Assembly: GCF_014647755.1 (NCBI RefSeq)
Contig: NZ_BMPU01000001.1
Location: 744,001 to 808,000, forward strand
Source: Porphyromonas pasteri
Lineage (GTDB): Bacteria > Bacteroidota > Bacteroidia > Bacteroidales > Porphyromonadaceae
Length of the DNA stretch: 64,000 nt
Direction of reading: 5' to 3'
Shown: positions 53,615 through 63,376 of the stretch, in pieces
Position numbering within the stretch: position 1 is the first letter of the stretch
Layout: every line of letters begins with the position of its first letter
Program-made: the position numbers and the translations under genes
Notes under the pieces: generated by a model
Database searches by the model: none
What the model was told of the DNA's origin: nothing
The model's input: the letters and a program-made list of their open reading frames with translations, nothing else

Positions 53615-55282
53615 ATGCTTCAGAGTCTCAGCATTCGGAACTTCGTGCTCATCGACGAGCTCACCATCCAGTTCACCCCGCACTTCTCCGTCATCACGGG
53701 TGAGACGGGTGCTGGTAAGAGTATCCTCCTCGGTGCGATCGCCCTCCTGATGGGGCAGCGTGCCGATAGCTCCACGATCCGCCCTGGGGCTGAACGCTGC
53801 ATCATCGAAGCCCGCTTCACCCACCTTGACACAGCCGTGGGGGCCATGCTCGAGGAGGAAGATATCGATAGCGACGAGGAAGAGTGCATCGTGCGCCGTG
53901 AGATCACGGCCAAGGGCAAGAGCCGCGCCTTCGTCAACGATACCCCCGCCTCACTCCAGCTCCTCAAGCGTCTGAGCGAATACCTCATCGACATCCATTC
54001 GCAGCACAAGAACCTCCTCCTCGGCGACGCAGGCTTCCAGCTCTCCGTCCTCGATCTGTACAGCGGTGAGCTACCCTTACTCAGCGAATATCAGGCGGCC
54101 TTCCGCTCCTTCCGCAGTGAGCAACGTGCCTACGAAGAGGCTTGTCAGGAGGCCGAAGAGCTGAGACGCGAGCAGGACTACCTACAGTTCCAATACGACC
54201 AGCTGGAGGAAGCCGAAGTGGAGTCGGGCGAACTCGAATCGCTCGAAGAGGAAGAGCGTCAGCTCTCCCATGCCCAAGAGATCCGTGAGGAGCTCAGTAG
54301 CGCCGCCTCTGCCCTCGAGGATGACGAGCACGGCGCCCTACCCGCCCTCTATCATGCCCTGCGCTCCGTCGAGAACATCCGCCGCTACCACACGCCCGCC
54401 GCTGAGTGGTGCGAGCGTCTGGAGAGCGCACGTATCGAGCTCCAGGACCTGGCGAGCTCGATGAGCGACGAGGCTGAGGAAGTGACCTTCAGCCCGAAGC
54501 GTCTGGCAAAGGTCGAGGCACGCCTGGACCTCATCCGTGGGCTCCTGCACAAGCACAGCCTCGCGAGCTGCGACGAACTCATCGCCCTCAGGGATGACCT
54601 CTCTGGCCGTCTTGAGCAAATCAACTCCTCTGACGAGCACCTCACCGCCCTCTCCGAAGCCCTCAAGAAGCGCGAAGCCGAGGTTCTCCGCCTCGGGAAA
54701 GCCCTCAGTAAGACCCGCACCAAGGCCGCTCGCACTATCGAAGGCGCCCTCATCACCACGCTCCACGAGCTGGGCATGCCTCATGTACGCTTCGTCATCC
54801 GTCAGGATATCTTAGACGCCCCCACCCTTCACGGGCTGGATCACGTCACCTTCCTCTTCTCCGCGAATAAGGAGATCGAGCCCGAGCCCGTAGCAGAGAT
54901 CGCTTCGGGTGGGGAAATCTCCCGCCTTATGCTCGCTATCAAGGCCCTCATCGCTGACCGCCGTAGCCTCCCCACGATCATCTTCGATGAGATCGATACG
55001 GGCGTCTCGGGCGAGACAGCCGAGCGCATCGCCACGATCCTTCGCCGCATGGGCGAGAGCATGCAGGTCCTGGCGGTGACGCACCTCCCTCAGATAGCGG
55101 CTGCGGGTGAAGACCACTTCTACATCTACAAGGAGCACGGCGAGGCAAGCACCCGCAGCTACATCCGTCACCTCACTGCAGAGGAGCGCATCGATGAGAT
55201 CGCACGTATGCAGAGCGGTAGCAAGCTCACCGACGTCACCCGTGCTGCAGCTAAGGCACTCTTAGAGAACGCACAGAGCTAA
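53615..55282 (+). CDS. recN: DNA repair protein RecN
   Basis: SMC-like ATPase that organises broken DNA ends for recombination. The 555-residue protein has the Walker A ITGETGAGKSILLGAIALL near 28-46, RSEFVND-type RAFVNDTPASLQLLKRL with DIHSQHKNLLLGD near 120-140, a coiled-coil centre with charged Glu-rich helices (about 165-355), the signature ASGGEISRLMLAIKAL near 430, and Walker B TIIFDEIDTGVSGETA near 454. Complete. It is the last gene of the dnaN run and is followed by a strong terminator. Confidence 0.96.
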   Translation: MLQSLSIRNFVLIDELTIQFTPHFSVITGETGAGKSILLGAIALLMGQRADSSTIRPGAERCIIEARFTHLDTAVGAMLEEEDIDSDEEECIVRREITAKGKSRAFVNDTPASLQLLKRLSEYLIDIHSQHKNLLLGDAGFQLSVLDLYSGELPLLSEYQAAFRSFRSEQRAYEEACQEAEELRREQDYLQFQYDQLEEAEVESGELESLEEEERQLSHAQEIREELSSAASALEDDEHGALPALYHALRSVENIRRYHTPAAEWCERLESARIELQDLASSMSDEAEEVTFSPKRLAKVEARLDLIRGLLHKHSLASCDELIALRDDLSGRLEQINSSDEHLTALSEALKKREAEVLRLGKALSKTRTKAARTIEGALITTLHELGMPHVRFVIRQDILDAPTLHGLDHVTFLFSANKEIEPEPVAEIASGGEISRLMLAIKALIADRRSLPTIIFDEIDTGVSGETAERIATILRRMGESMQVLAVTHLPQIAAAGEDHFYIYKEHGEASTRSYIRHLTAEERIDEIARMQSGSKLTDVTRAAAKALLENAQS

Positions 55283-55313
55283 GCTCCCTCTCCGATACCA
55301 TCCCCTTCACTTC

Positions 55314-55360
55314 ATACGCCTCCCGCTGCGACTCTCATAGGCCTGCAGCGGGAGGCGTAT
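55314..55360 (+). terminator. Terminator after recN
   Basis: Arms ATACGCCTCCCGCTGC and GCAGCGGGAGGCGTAT (16 bp), then CTTTTTG. Confidence 0.9.
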
Positions 55361-55399
55361 CTTTTTGCTGTATAGAGAAGTAGAGGTAAGGGATATCGA

Positions 55400-55735
55400 C
55401 CTATATTGAGACTGTGGCCGAGAGTCCTGCCCCCTACTTATTGTACTAAGGCATCGCACGCCCAGCTCCCCGATATACCTCTCCGAAGAGATACACAAGC
55501 CCTTCGCCTTGTCGCACGTATTCCTCTCATCCAGCGGAGGGAAAAGCATCATTCTCGCGAAGAAAAAAGCGCCTCCCCATAGTGGTTTTTCTCTATCTAC
55601 GTACGTAGTCTTAAAGACCAGGTACGCAAATCCAAATATCCACGTACGTAGATATTAGAGCCACGTACGTAGTCCAAACTTATCTACCACTCGTCCACAA
55701 CTTTTATCCCTACGCGGAGCAACAATCTAATAGAG
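55400..55735 (+). repeat. Dispersed composite repeat core, copy D (full length), with one left array unit
   Basis: CCTATATTGA at 55400 is a palindrome unit; the core runs from 55410 to 55735, almost the same length as copy A and aligned with it throughout, including GCATCGCACGCCCAGCTCC, CTTAAAGACC and the two CACGTACGTAG palindromes. The peptide frame ending ...KTRYANPNIHVRRY is open here too, despite base changes. Confidence 0.85.
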
Positions 55736-55780
55736 CTCAGCGGAGCGACTTATATAGGTTCGCTCGCAGACCCATATAGG
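55726..55780. repeat. Phased palindrome array, right flank of composite D (3 units)
   Basis: Units begin at 55726 (TCTAATAGAG, decayed), 55749 (CTTATATAGG) and 55771 (CCCATATAGG), spacings 23 and 22, directly continuing the core end. Confidence 0.65.
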
Positions 55781-56039
55781 TTCATACGCCCCCACCTATG
55801 ACATGCGAAGGAGCGGGCTATAGTAATAGTCGTTTGCCAATCAACTCGTCCCCAATGCGGGGGCGGAGATTTTGATGCGGAGGCTCTTTAGGCAAAGGAC
55901 TGCAACGCAAGTAAGTCCGACAATTTGTGTACCTTGGCACAGTCTTTGTACATGGTACATCAAGAAGTAAGTATTCACTAACCTCCGTCGTCTTGTCCGG
56001 ATTCACTCCCCTGAGACGGCCTAAAACAGTAAGCAAACA
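55781..56039. other. Upstream region of lemA
   Basis: No gene seen. A frame on the minus strand over 55818-56234 overlaps lemA and has no recognisable product. The only -7-like element on the + strand is AGTCTTTG near 55942, which departs from consensus. Confidence 0.4.
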
Positions 56040-56636
56040 ATGAAATTCCCTAAGTGGGCTATCGCAGTAGCTGTCATCGTCATCCTCGCCATCTGGGGGA
56101 TCTCTAAGTACAACGGCCTCGTCACTATTGACCAGAATGTCAAGAACAAGTGGAGCCAGGTAGAGAACCAGTACCAGCGTCGTAGTGACCTCATCCCTAA
56201 TCTGGTGAATGTCGTCAAGGGCTATACTTCTCACGAGCGTGAGACCCTCGAAGGCGTCATCAATGCCCGTAGCAAGGCTACCTCGACGACGATCAATGCC
56301 AACGATATGGACGAAGCTGCACTGAAGCGCTTCCAGCAGAACCAGGATGCTCTCTCCTCGGCCCTCTCTCGTCTGATGGTCGTCGTGGAGAAGTACCCCG
56401 ATCTGAAGGCTAACGAGCAGTTCCGTGACCTCTCCTCACAGCTCGAAGGGACGGAAAACCGTATCACTACGGCTCGCCGCGACTTCAATGACGCTGCTCA
56501 GCAGTACAACACGCACCGCAACAAGTTCCCCACCGTCATCGTCGCTGGGCTCACGGGCTTCCGCGAACGCCCTTACTTCACGGCTCAGGCTGGTAGCGAA
56601 GTAGCCCCCACCGTCAACTTCTCTACGGAGAAGTAA
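56040..56636 (+). CDS. lemA: LemA family protein
   Basis: A 198-residue protein with one N-terminal transmembrane helix (WAIAVAVIVILAIWGI, about 6-21) and the LemA helical domain: NVKNKWSQVENQYQRRSDLIPNLV near 33-56, then ENQ-rich helices and FNDAAQQYNTHRNKFP near 148-163, the conserved LemA end. The function is unknown; LemA genes often sit beside TPM-domain genes, as here (18-base gap), and the pair may act together at the membrane. Confidence 0.93.
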   Translation: MKFPKWAIAVAVIVILAIWGISKYNGLVTIDQNVKNKWSQVENQYQRRSDLIPNLVNVVKGYTSHERETLEGVINARSKATSTTINANDMDEAALKRFQQNQDALSSALSRLMVVVEKYPDLKANEQFRDLSSQLEGTENRITTARRDFNDAAQQYNTHRNKFPTVIVAGLTGFRERPYFTAQAGSEVAPTVNFSTEK

Positions 56637-56654
56637 TTCCCCACTCAAACGACT

Positions 56655-57956
56655 ATGCGCTACAGGATGGATAGAGCGCTCCGACATCTCCTCCTGCTCG
56701 CCCTCATTAGCCTCTTCCCACTCGGTCTCTGGGCCGAGGGGAAGGTCTATACGCCCGAGCTCGTACCGAATGTCTTCACGACCGACAGCACGCGTCTGCT
56801 CTCCGACCCCGAGGGCTACATCAGTGCTGAGGGGCGAGAGCGCATCGATGCGGCACTCTACGAGATCCGTCGCACGACGGGGGTAGAGTTCGCCACGGTC
56901 ATACTCCCGAGTATCGGGGAGCGAGATATCGAGAGCTTCTCCACGGACCTCTTTAGGCTATGGGGGTTGGGCTCGAAGACTCGCAATGATGGGCTCCTGC
57001 TGCTGGTCGTCATGGACCAGCGTAAGGTGCGCTTCGAGACGGGCTACGGGATGGAGGGGATCTTGACCGACGTCCGTGCCAGCCGTATCCAGCGAGAGTA
57101 CATCATCCCGCTGATGCGCGAAGGGGACTACGACGGAGCGATATATAATGGTGTCGTGGCCGTAGGTAAGGTACTCCAAGGAGAGGAGTACACCTCCGAC
57201 CGCAGGACAGCACGTGGCGAAGGGGAGTCCTTCACCTTCATGCTGTGGCTCCTCTACGGTGTCTTGGTATTCTCTGCTGGATATAGCGCCTTCTCCAGCC
57301 TCTATGAGGAGAAGCTCCGTAGCCGCACACCGCGCTTAGCCAGAGAGCGCCTTCCTCTGATCGAAGCCCGAGCTAAGACCCACCCCATCCTACTCTACAT
57401 CATTTGTCTGCCCGTAGGGCTACTCTATCACTTCTATGCACGTCGGGTGCTGAACGAAATACGCCGCCTCGCCAGCTCCTGCCCACAGTGTAGACAGGAT
57501 AAGATGGCTCCCCTCGCTCCGGCTGAGGGCTGGCGCTATCTGACGCCTGCCGAGCAGAAGGAGATGGAGATCGGCTCACGCCTCTACACGGTCTATCAGT
57601 GTAGACACTGTCACTATGCCGAGACCGCTGGACGTGACGTCAGTGACGCATGGACCCGCTGCGAGCACTGTGGAGCCCGTACGGTAGCCCTTGAGCGTAC
57701 AGAGCTTATCGATGGAGGGCGCTATGAGCGCCGGCACTACCGCTGTCGCAACTGCGGGCACGATTCGCATAGCGACCACCGCCGTCAGTCAGATAATGAT
57801 GAGCTCTTGAGAGGTATGCTCCTCGGTGCCCTACTCAACTCAGGTCGCAATCGAGGCGGCTGGGGTGGTGGAGGCTTCGGCGGCGGAGGCGGATTTGGCG
57901 GAGGTAGCTTCGGTGGAGGCTCCTCGGGTGGTGGTGGTGCCACCGGTGGCTGGTAG
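56655..57956 (+). CDS. TPM-domain membrane protein with zinc-ribbon-like region and Gly-rich tail
   Basis: A 433-residue protein. After a signal sequence (RHLLLLALISLFPLGLWA) comes a TPM (YgcG/TLP18.3) domain at about 48-175 with GVEFATVILPSI and KVRFETGYGMEGIL. Two membrane segments follow near 193-211 and 247-266. A cytosolic or periplasmic part has four CxxC-type pairs (CPQCRQ, CRHCHY, CEHCGA, CRNCGH; about 277-370), suggesting paired zinc ribbons, and the tail is GGGFGG-type. Gly-rich tails are common in this family. ATGs at 56655 and 56670 are both possible. Confidence 0.87.
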   Translation: MRYRMDRALRHLLLLALISLFPLGLWAEGKVYTPELVPNVFTTDSTRLLSDPEGYISAEGRERIDAALYEIRRTTGVEFATVILPSIGERDIESFSTDLFRLWGLGSKTRNDGLLLLVVMDQRKVRFETGYGMEGILTDVRASRIQREYIIPLMREGDYDGAIYNGVVAVGKVLQGEEYTSDRRTARGEGESFTFMLWLLYGVLVFSAGYSAFSSLYEEKLRSRTPRLARERLPLIEARAKTHPILLYIICLPVGLLYHFYARRVLNEIRRLASSCPQCRQDKMAPLAPAEGWRYLTPAEQKEMEIGSRLYTVYQCRHCHYAETAGRDVSDAWTRCEHCGARTVALERTELIDGGRYERRHYRCRNCGHDSHSDHRRQSDNDELLRGMLLGALLNSGRNRGGWGGGGFGGGGGFGGGSFGGGSSGGGGATGGW

Positions 57957-57981
57957 CCTCAGCTCCATACCCCTTAGATAC

Positions 57982-58024
57982 GAATTAGCCCCTACGACTC
58001 GCAGTGAGTCGTAGGGGCTAATTC
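57982..58024. terminator. Bidirectional terminator between the TPM gene and the SusD gene
   Basis: Perfect 19-bp arms (57982-58000 and 58006-58024) with a 5-base loop, flanked by AT-rich sequence on both sides. Confidence 0.88.
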
Positions 58025-58045
58025 ATTTAGTCTGTGCGGAGAGCA

Positions 58046-59662
58046 CTAAGGATTCTGCTGACAGAGAGGATTGGACTTAATCTCCGTGTAAGGGATCTTG
58101 AACTGCCAGTTCTTATCATCGGCTGTCTTAGGCATCGTCTCGTAGGACGACCCCTGGTTCTTCGTAATGGCCTCCAGGTACTTCGTCTCACCACCGCCAT
58201 GACCAGCGAAGTCCTTAATGATCTGGAAATTCTTTGCTGCAAGGCGATTCGGCACGATACCCAGACGCTTCATATCGAAGAAGCGTACCCCCTCGAAGAG
58301 GAGATCCAGGCGCTTGTGCAGGAAGATCTTCTCGATCAGGGCATCACCCGTCTCCGTGGGCTGTACGAAGTCAGCATCACGCGTCTTCACTACCGTGTAG
58401 AGCGTCGTCTGAGCAGCGGCATCCTTCCCCTGGCGAGCTTCAGCCTCAGCCTGGATGTAGTACATTTCGCCGAGTCGCATGATGAGGACGTCCCCCTTAC
58501 TGGAGGCGTGATTCTGTACACGATACTTCATGCACTGACCTGTGATCTCGAAGCCAGGTACTCCACTGATCAGAGGGAGGTAGCCAGCATCGACATCCTC
58601 AGGGATATTCTGATCCAGGTCATAGCAGTACCACCACTTGCGGCGTACGTCATTCGTCCCCAGCTGGTCGAAGATATTCCGATTCACTGCGAAGCGGAAG
58701 TGGTCCTCCCAGCCGTTATCGAAGTTCGTCGAGTACTGGGCGAGGAAGGTACCATAGCCTTGGTTCTGCGTCTCGGCATAGCGGTAGCCCCACATCCACT
58801 CATTGGCATTGTAGTCGTTGAAGCCATCGAGGAGCTCTTCACCCACCTGGAGCTTAGAGTTAGCGTTCGCTATGGCCTCCTTAGCATAGGTCTCCGCTGC
58901 AGCCCAGTCGGACTTACAGAGAGCCACGCGAGCAGCTATACCACAGACCGTCGAGTAGCGCAGGTGGTTGCGCGAATTATTCTGGTCCAGATCCTTGAGT
59001 GTCTCCATAGCCATCTTCAGATCTGACTCGATGAGCTCATAGGCTTCAGCGACCGTACCACGGCGAGCAGGCTCATAGAGCTGAGCATTAGTCGCATTTT
59101 CATCACGCATGACGACCCCAGGATCACTGGCTGCCGTCGAGGCATTGTAGCGCTTAGCGTAGAGCTGGACGAGCTGATGATAAGCATAGGCGCGGAAGGC
59201 GTAGGCTTCCCCTACGGAGTAGAGGATCTTCTTATCCTTACGCTCCTCTTCGGTCAGGGTTTTCTTGAAGCCTCGGATAGCGATATTCGTGTGCTGGATG
59301 AGGGTGTAGTAGAAGTCCCAAGCCAGGTAGTTGATGACTCCATCCCCACGCTCATTATGCGCACCCAGATAGGTGTACTCTCTGAGATAAGCTCGCTGCG
59401 TATTGATGACATCATCACTCATCAGGTCAAGGCGCAGGTTGAGCGAAGGTGCTCCAGCCCCGAAGGCCTGACCGAAGCTATAGGTGTACATCATGTGATG
59501 CAGCCCATTGACGATACCCTGGAGCCCTTCTTGGGTCCCTTCAGCTTGCTTATCCCCCAGCGAGGAGGTGGGAGAGGTTTCGAGGAAGTCCTTCTTGCAT
59601 GCTGGGAGCGTAAGCAAGCTCACGCCTGCAGCTATGGCAAGGTATTTATGCAATCTCTTCAT
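58046..59662 (-). CDS. SusD/RagB-family lipoprotein, second locus
   Basis: A 538-residue surface lipoprotein (MKRLHKYLAIAAGVSLLTLPAC; Cys about 22) followed by KKDFLETSPTSSLGD, a typical SusD start. The start at 59662 is chosen over 59674 because it begins a standard signal peptide. SusD helices are visible in GEAYAFRAYAYHQLVQLYAKRY, and the end includes RLDLLFEGVRFFDMKRLG, the conserved family signature near 475-492. It is 15 bases after the SusC stop and co-transcribed with it. No glycosidase genes are near, so the substrate may be peptide or other; not determined. Confidence 0.93.
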   Translation of the reverse strand: MKRLHKYLAIAAGVSLLTLPACKKDFLETSPTSSLGDKQAEGTQEGLQGIVNGLHHMMYTYSFGQAFGAGAPSLNLRLDLMSDDVINTQRAYLREYTYLGAHNERGDGVINYLAWDFYYTLIQHTNIAIRGFKKTLTEEERKDKKILYSVGEAYAFRAYAYHQLVQLYAKRYNASTAASDPGVVMRDENATNAQLYEPARRGTVAEAYELIESDLKMAMETLKDLDQNNSRNHLRYSTVCGIAARVALCKSDWAAAETYAKEAIANANSKLQVGEELLDGFNDYNANEWMWGYRYAETQNQGYGTFLAQYSTNFDNGWEDHFRFAVNRNIFDQLGTNDVRRKWWYCYDLDQNIPEDVDAGYLPLISGVPGFEITGQCMKYRVQNHASSKGDVLIMRLGEMYYIQAEAEARQGKDAAAQTTLYTVVKTRDADFVQPTETGDALIEKIFLHKRLDLLFEGVRFFDMKRLGIVPNRLAAKNFQIIKDFAGHGGGETKYLEAITKNQGSSYETMPKTADDKNWQFKIPYTEIKSNPLCQQNP

Positions 59663-59677
59663 GATCGTAGGCAAAGA

Positions 59678-62600
59678 TTAGAAGGTGACATTGAGAGTCG
59701 TAGTGAAGGTACGGGAGGCAGCATAGCCGACAGTGCCGTGGACGCCGCTATAGCCACTGAAGGGGTTGAGCCCTCTACGCTTGGAGAGGATAAAGAGATT
59801 CTCAGCAGCGAAGGTGAGGCCAACACCATCGACCCCGAGCTTCTTAGCGAAGCGCTTGGGGAGGTCGTAGCTCATCGAGATGCTCTTCAGTGCAAGGGCA
59901 GTCGAAGAGATGAGCCAGCGGTCAGAGGTCATCGTCGAGAAGTTCTGTGGGTCAGCATCGAGACGAGGAACATCGGTGACCTGCCCAGGCTTGCGCCATG
60001 CACGATAGAGGTCTGGGTGCATCGCTGTCCCGGAAGAGAGGTCGCGTGACATCATATCCTGATAGAGCCCATCATAGGACTTACCACCGATCTGGTAGGC
60101 AAAGACGAAGTTGAGACCGATATCCTTGTAGCGGAAGTTCGTAGAGAAGCCACCATAGACATCGGGGATAGAGGAGCCGGTGTAGTGCTTGCGGGCCTTT
60201 TCCCCATTCTTCGTATAGGTAGCGCGCTCGCCCGTAGCTTCGAGGCCAGGTTCATCAGGATACTTCTCCCGGTCGAGGCGATACATAGCCTTACCATCAG
60301 CTGGGTCTACCCCGAGGTATTCGTAGAGGTAGTAGTCAAAGAGACTACGACCTTCCAAATACTTCTTCGTCCCGACGATGATACCATCCTCACGATTGAG
60401 GTCAGGGAGCTTGACGATCTTATTCTTCAGCCATGTAGCGTTAGCGCGCATACTCCAAGAGAAGTCGCCTATACGCAGGATCTTAGCACCGAGCTCGAGC
60501 TCGAGACCATAGTTGCGGATCTTACCGATATTACGGTCGATACTCCCGACGCCACTCGAGGTAGGTAGCTCATATTCGAAGAGCAGATCCTTCGACTCCT
60601 TGTTGAAGACTTCGATCGTACCATCGATTCGGTCAAAGAGGCCGAATTCGAGTGCAACGTCAGAGGTAATTTGGGTTTCCCACGTCAGGTCGGTGTTCCC
60701 CACATTCGCTACACGCAGACCAGGCTCATCAAGGTTATTAGCACTGACATTGTAAGTCGTCTGGTAAGGATAATAACCCGAGAGACCGTCATTCCCCGTC
60801 TGCCCATAGGAGCCACGGAGCTTGAGTCGGTTGATCCAAGAGACATTCTTCATGAACTTCTCTGAGTTGATATTCCACCCAGCACCGACAGCCCAGAAGT
60901 TCCCCCAGCGGCTATTCTTATGGAAGCGGCTGGATCCATCTCGGCGGTAGGCCAGCGAGAGGTTGTAGCGGTCGCTATAGTTGTAGTTGAGACGACCGAA
61001 GTAACTCTCCTTACGATAGGTATCTGTATTGGAGTTGACTGAGCGTACCTTGGTATAGTTGGAGAGCTCATCGATGACGATGAACTTCAGGAACTCCTTC
61101 GAACCCGACATACCGAAGTTCTCGAGATCATAGCTCTCATGGCCCATGAGGACTTCGAAGTCATGATCCTTACCCACCTTCTTATTATAGTTGGCGAGCT
61201 GTGTGAAGGTCAGAGTCGTACCACGACCTACACTCATTTCCAGCAAGCCCTGAGGATTATCCCCCGTCTTGTTGTTGTAGCGGACCTTAGAGCGAGTGTT
61301 GCGCTGGTCATAGGCCACCTGGAGTGAGAACTTAAGCCCGTCAATAGGCTTAATATCGAGGTGTGCACGGCCCATCAAGGCATCACGCAGCGACTCAGAG
61401 CGGTCGAGGTAAGCCAGCTCGATCGTATTGTAGTTCTTGCGATAGGGACGGGTGACGCTGTGGTCGTAGATCCTATTCCCACGGTCATCGAGGACGTATG
61501 CTCCCGTCAGCGGGTCATGGACATGGACAGGATAGATAGGGGCGACAGTCTGGGAGAAGTGTGCACCATTGGCAGAAGTACCACCGAGTGAGCGAGGACC
61601 TTCGGAGCGTGTGTGCGTCAGCCCAATGTTCGTACCGAGCGTCAGCCAGGGGCGGATATCATACGAGAGGTTAGCACGGAGGTTGTAGCGCTTGTAGCCT
61701 GACTCGATCATGAAGCCACGCTCGTTGAGGTAGTTCAGCGAGAGGTAAGACTGGAGCTTATCGGTGCGGAGACCTCCGCTGAGCGTGTACTCACCACGAT
61801 GACCCGTGCGGTAGAAGGCATTGTACCAGTCGAGGTCATCGCCATAGAGGAGGCCATTGATCTCGGGATTCAGCTCGCCCGTGGGAAGGAGGATACCAGG
61901 ATAAGCACCCTTAGCAGGGCCACCCTTAGAGAGCTGATAGACCCCATTGGCGTCCTTACGATAGTAGGAGTCGATACCACTATAGGGATTGTACTTCAGC
62001 GCTTGATAAGTCTGGAGGGCTGCGATCGTACCGAGCTCTTCATCAGTCTTATTCTTATTGCGCTCGTCATAGCGGAGCGTGTTGTACCACTGCTGCCAGC
62101 GCACCTTGTAGTGGTCCATGGTACCGATCTTATCGTACTCAGGGAGCCCACGCACGGAGAAGCCTTGGCTCGTAGAGAAGGTGAAGTGAGGCTGACCAGC
62201 CTGCCCAGCATTACGCTTCGTGGTGATGAGGATGACCCCATTACCTGCACTGGAGCCGTAGAGGGCGGTGGCAGCAGCGTCCTTCAGCACAGAGATATCA
62301 GCGATATCCTGCTGAGCGATATCGGAGATACGCCCCGTATAGACAGCGCCATCGACGACGTACAGAGGGGCTGAGGAGGCATTGACCGAGCCGAAGCCAC
62401 GGATACGGATATCGGCTTCGGAGCCAGGCTGACCCGATGAGGTCGTGACCTGTACCCCTGCGGCAGCACCGGCAAGTGCGTTCGAGGCATTAGAGATCGG
62501 TCGGGCAGCAAGCTGCTTGCCACTGATCGAGGCTTGTGCCCCAACGAGGCTCTGCTTCTTCTGCGTACCGTAGGCTACGATGACGACCTTGTCGATGGAC

Positions 62601-62905
62601 TGCTCATCGTTGTCCAGGAGGATGCGAAGTTCTTTGCCCGTGATGGCGACGACCTTACTTGCATAGCCGACGCTCGACACACGTAGCGAGCGAGCTCCCT
62701 CGGGGAGGTGAAGGGTGAAGCGTCCCTTCGGGTCGGTCAGCGTACCGATGTTGGGATAGTCTACAGACTGGATTGAGGCCGGGACAATGGGCTCTTTGTC
62801 CTCCACAGAGAGGACGATCCCCTTGACGGTGATCTGCTTCTTTTGAGCCCATGCTACTCCTATCGAAAGAGTTAGGAATAGGAGTAAGAGTAAACTCTTC
62901 TTCAT
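59678..62905 (-). CDS. SusC/RagA-family TonB-dependent transporter, second locus
   Basis: A 1075-residue outer-membrane protein with complete architecture: signal peptide (cleavage at AWA-Q, about 20), CarboxypepD_reg-like domain (about 24-98), TonB-box-like IDKVVIVAYG near 104-113, a full plug (SNALAGAAAGVQVTTSSGQPG, RIRGFGSVNASSAPLYVVDG near 168-187, DAAATALYGSSAGNGVILITTK), then the barrel ending in TTTLNVTF. The start at 62905 (MKKSLLLLLFLTLSIG) is used; an ATG at 63004 would add 33 residues before the signal peptide. It has a long leader of about 345 bases from the promoter at 63257-63287. Confidence 0.95.
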   Translation of the reverse strand: MKKSLLLLLFLTLSIGVAWAQKKQITVKGIVLSVEDKEPIVPASIQSVDYPNIGTLTDPKGRFTLHLPEGARSLRVSSVGYASKVVAITGKELRILLDNDEQSIDKVVIVAYGTQKKQSLVGAQASISGKQLAARPISNASNALAGAAAGVQVTTSSGQPGSEADIRIRGFGSVNASSAPLYVVDGAVYTGRISDIAQQDIADISVLKDAAATALYGSSAGNGVILITTKRNAGQAGQPHFTFSTSQGFSVRGLPEYDKIGTMDHYKVRWQQWYNTLRYDERNKNKTDEELGTIAALQTYQALKYNPYSGIDSYYRKDANGVYQLSKGGPAKGAYPGILLPTGELNPEINGLLYGDDLDWYNAFYRTGHRGEYTLSGGLRTDKLQSYLSLNYLNERGFMIESGYKRYNLRANLSYDIRPWLTLGTNIGLTHTRSEGPRSLGGTSANGAHFSQTVAPIYPVHVHDPLTGAYVLDDRGNRIYDHSVTRPYRKNYNTIELAYLDRSESLRDALMGRAHLDIKPIDGLKFSLQVAYDQRNTRSKVRYNNKTGDNPQGLLEMSVGRGTTLTFTQLANYNKKVGKDHDFEVLMGHESYDLENFGMSGSKEFLKFIVIDELSNYTKVRSVNSNTDTYRKESYFGRLNYNYSDRYNLSLAYRRDGSSRFHKNSRWGNFWAVGAGWNINSEKFMKNVSWINRLKLRGSYGQTGNDGLSGYYPYQTTYNVSANNLDEPGLRVANVGNTDLTWETQITSDVALEFGLFDRIDGTIEVFNKESKDLLFEYELPTSSGVGSIDRNIGKIRNYGLELELGAKILRIGDFSWSMRANATWLKNKIVKLPDLNREDGIIVGTKKYLEGRSLFDYYLYEYLGVDPADGKAMYRLDREKYPDEPGLEATGERATYTKNGEKARKHYTGSSIPDVYGGFSTNFRYKDIGLNFVFAYQIGGKSYDGLYQDMMSRDLSSGTAMHPDLYRAWRKPGQVTDVPRLDADPQNFSTMTSDRWLISSTALALKSISMSYDLPKRFAKKLGVDGVGLTFAAENLFILSKRRGLNPFSGYSGVHGTVGYAASRTFTTTLNVTF

Positions 62906-63250
62906 TTGCGTCTTTGGGTAACTAAGGTAAAACGGATGGGATCTGACGACGGGTGGAGTGGACCTCATCTGCCTCCTGCTGGAGGGTGATGAGATACACA
63001 TCAAGGTGTGTGCTAAAGGCTCTCCCCTACTCGTGTAGATTGGTGTTCGCGGCGGGAAGGGAGGGTCTGAGAGAGGATGGTACGGCTGTGCGGGTCTACT
63101 CGGAGTGCCTACTCTCTTGAATGAAGAGGTACTCAGGGAATGCGTTTAAGACTTATCGCTCAGCCATAGGGAGGAGGTACGTCGGTGAGGGTAATGCGTT
63201 GGTCGGAGAGGATCGCTGAGGTGTGTCGGTGTGTCTCTCCTTATCTATCT
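62906..63250 (-). other. Long leader of the second SusC gene
   Basis: About 345 bases between the predicted transcription start and the SusC ATG. No gene supported; one upstream ATG (63004) is in frame and gives an unlikely extension. A regulatory role is possible but no known riboswitch is recognised. Confidence 0.4.
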
Positions 63251-63256
63251 TGATGG

Positions 63257-63287
63257 TAAAGGTAGCAAACTTCTTATTAAATATCAA
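63257..63287 (-). promoter_or_regulatory. Promoter of the second SusC/SusD operon (TTG-N20-TACCTTTA)
   Basis: Minus strand TTG at 63287-63285, 20-base spacer, TACCTTTA at 63264-63257; the last base of the -7 box departs from consensus. Confidence 0.65.
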
Positions 63288-63307
63288 TCGCTCTATACCA
63301 GAGAATA

Positions 63308-63344
63308 CAAGAAGCCCCGCCGCAGAGATCTGCGACGGGGCTTC
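63308..63344 (-). terminator. Terminator after tig
   Basis: Near-perfect hairpin AGAAGCCCCGCCGCAG and CTGCGACGGGGCTTCT with loop AGAT; on the minus strand it is followed by TGTATTCTC, so the U-tract is poor. Confidence 0.75.
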
Positions 63345-63376
63345 TGTCTATATATCTGCTGGGAGAACAGCGAGGC

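Noticed and set aside
55818-56234. 138-residue minus-strand frame near lemA
   Set aside because: It overlaps the lemA start and has no recognisable features.
58034-59026. 330-residue + strand frame inside the second SusD gene
   Set aside because: Antisense shadow of a well-supported SusD gene.
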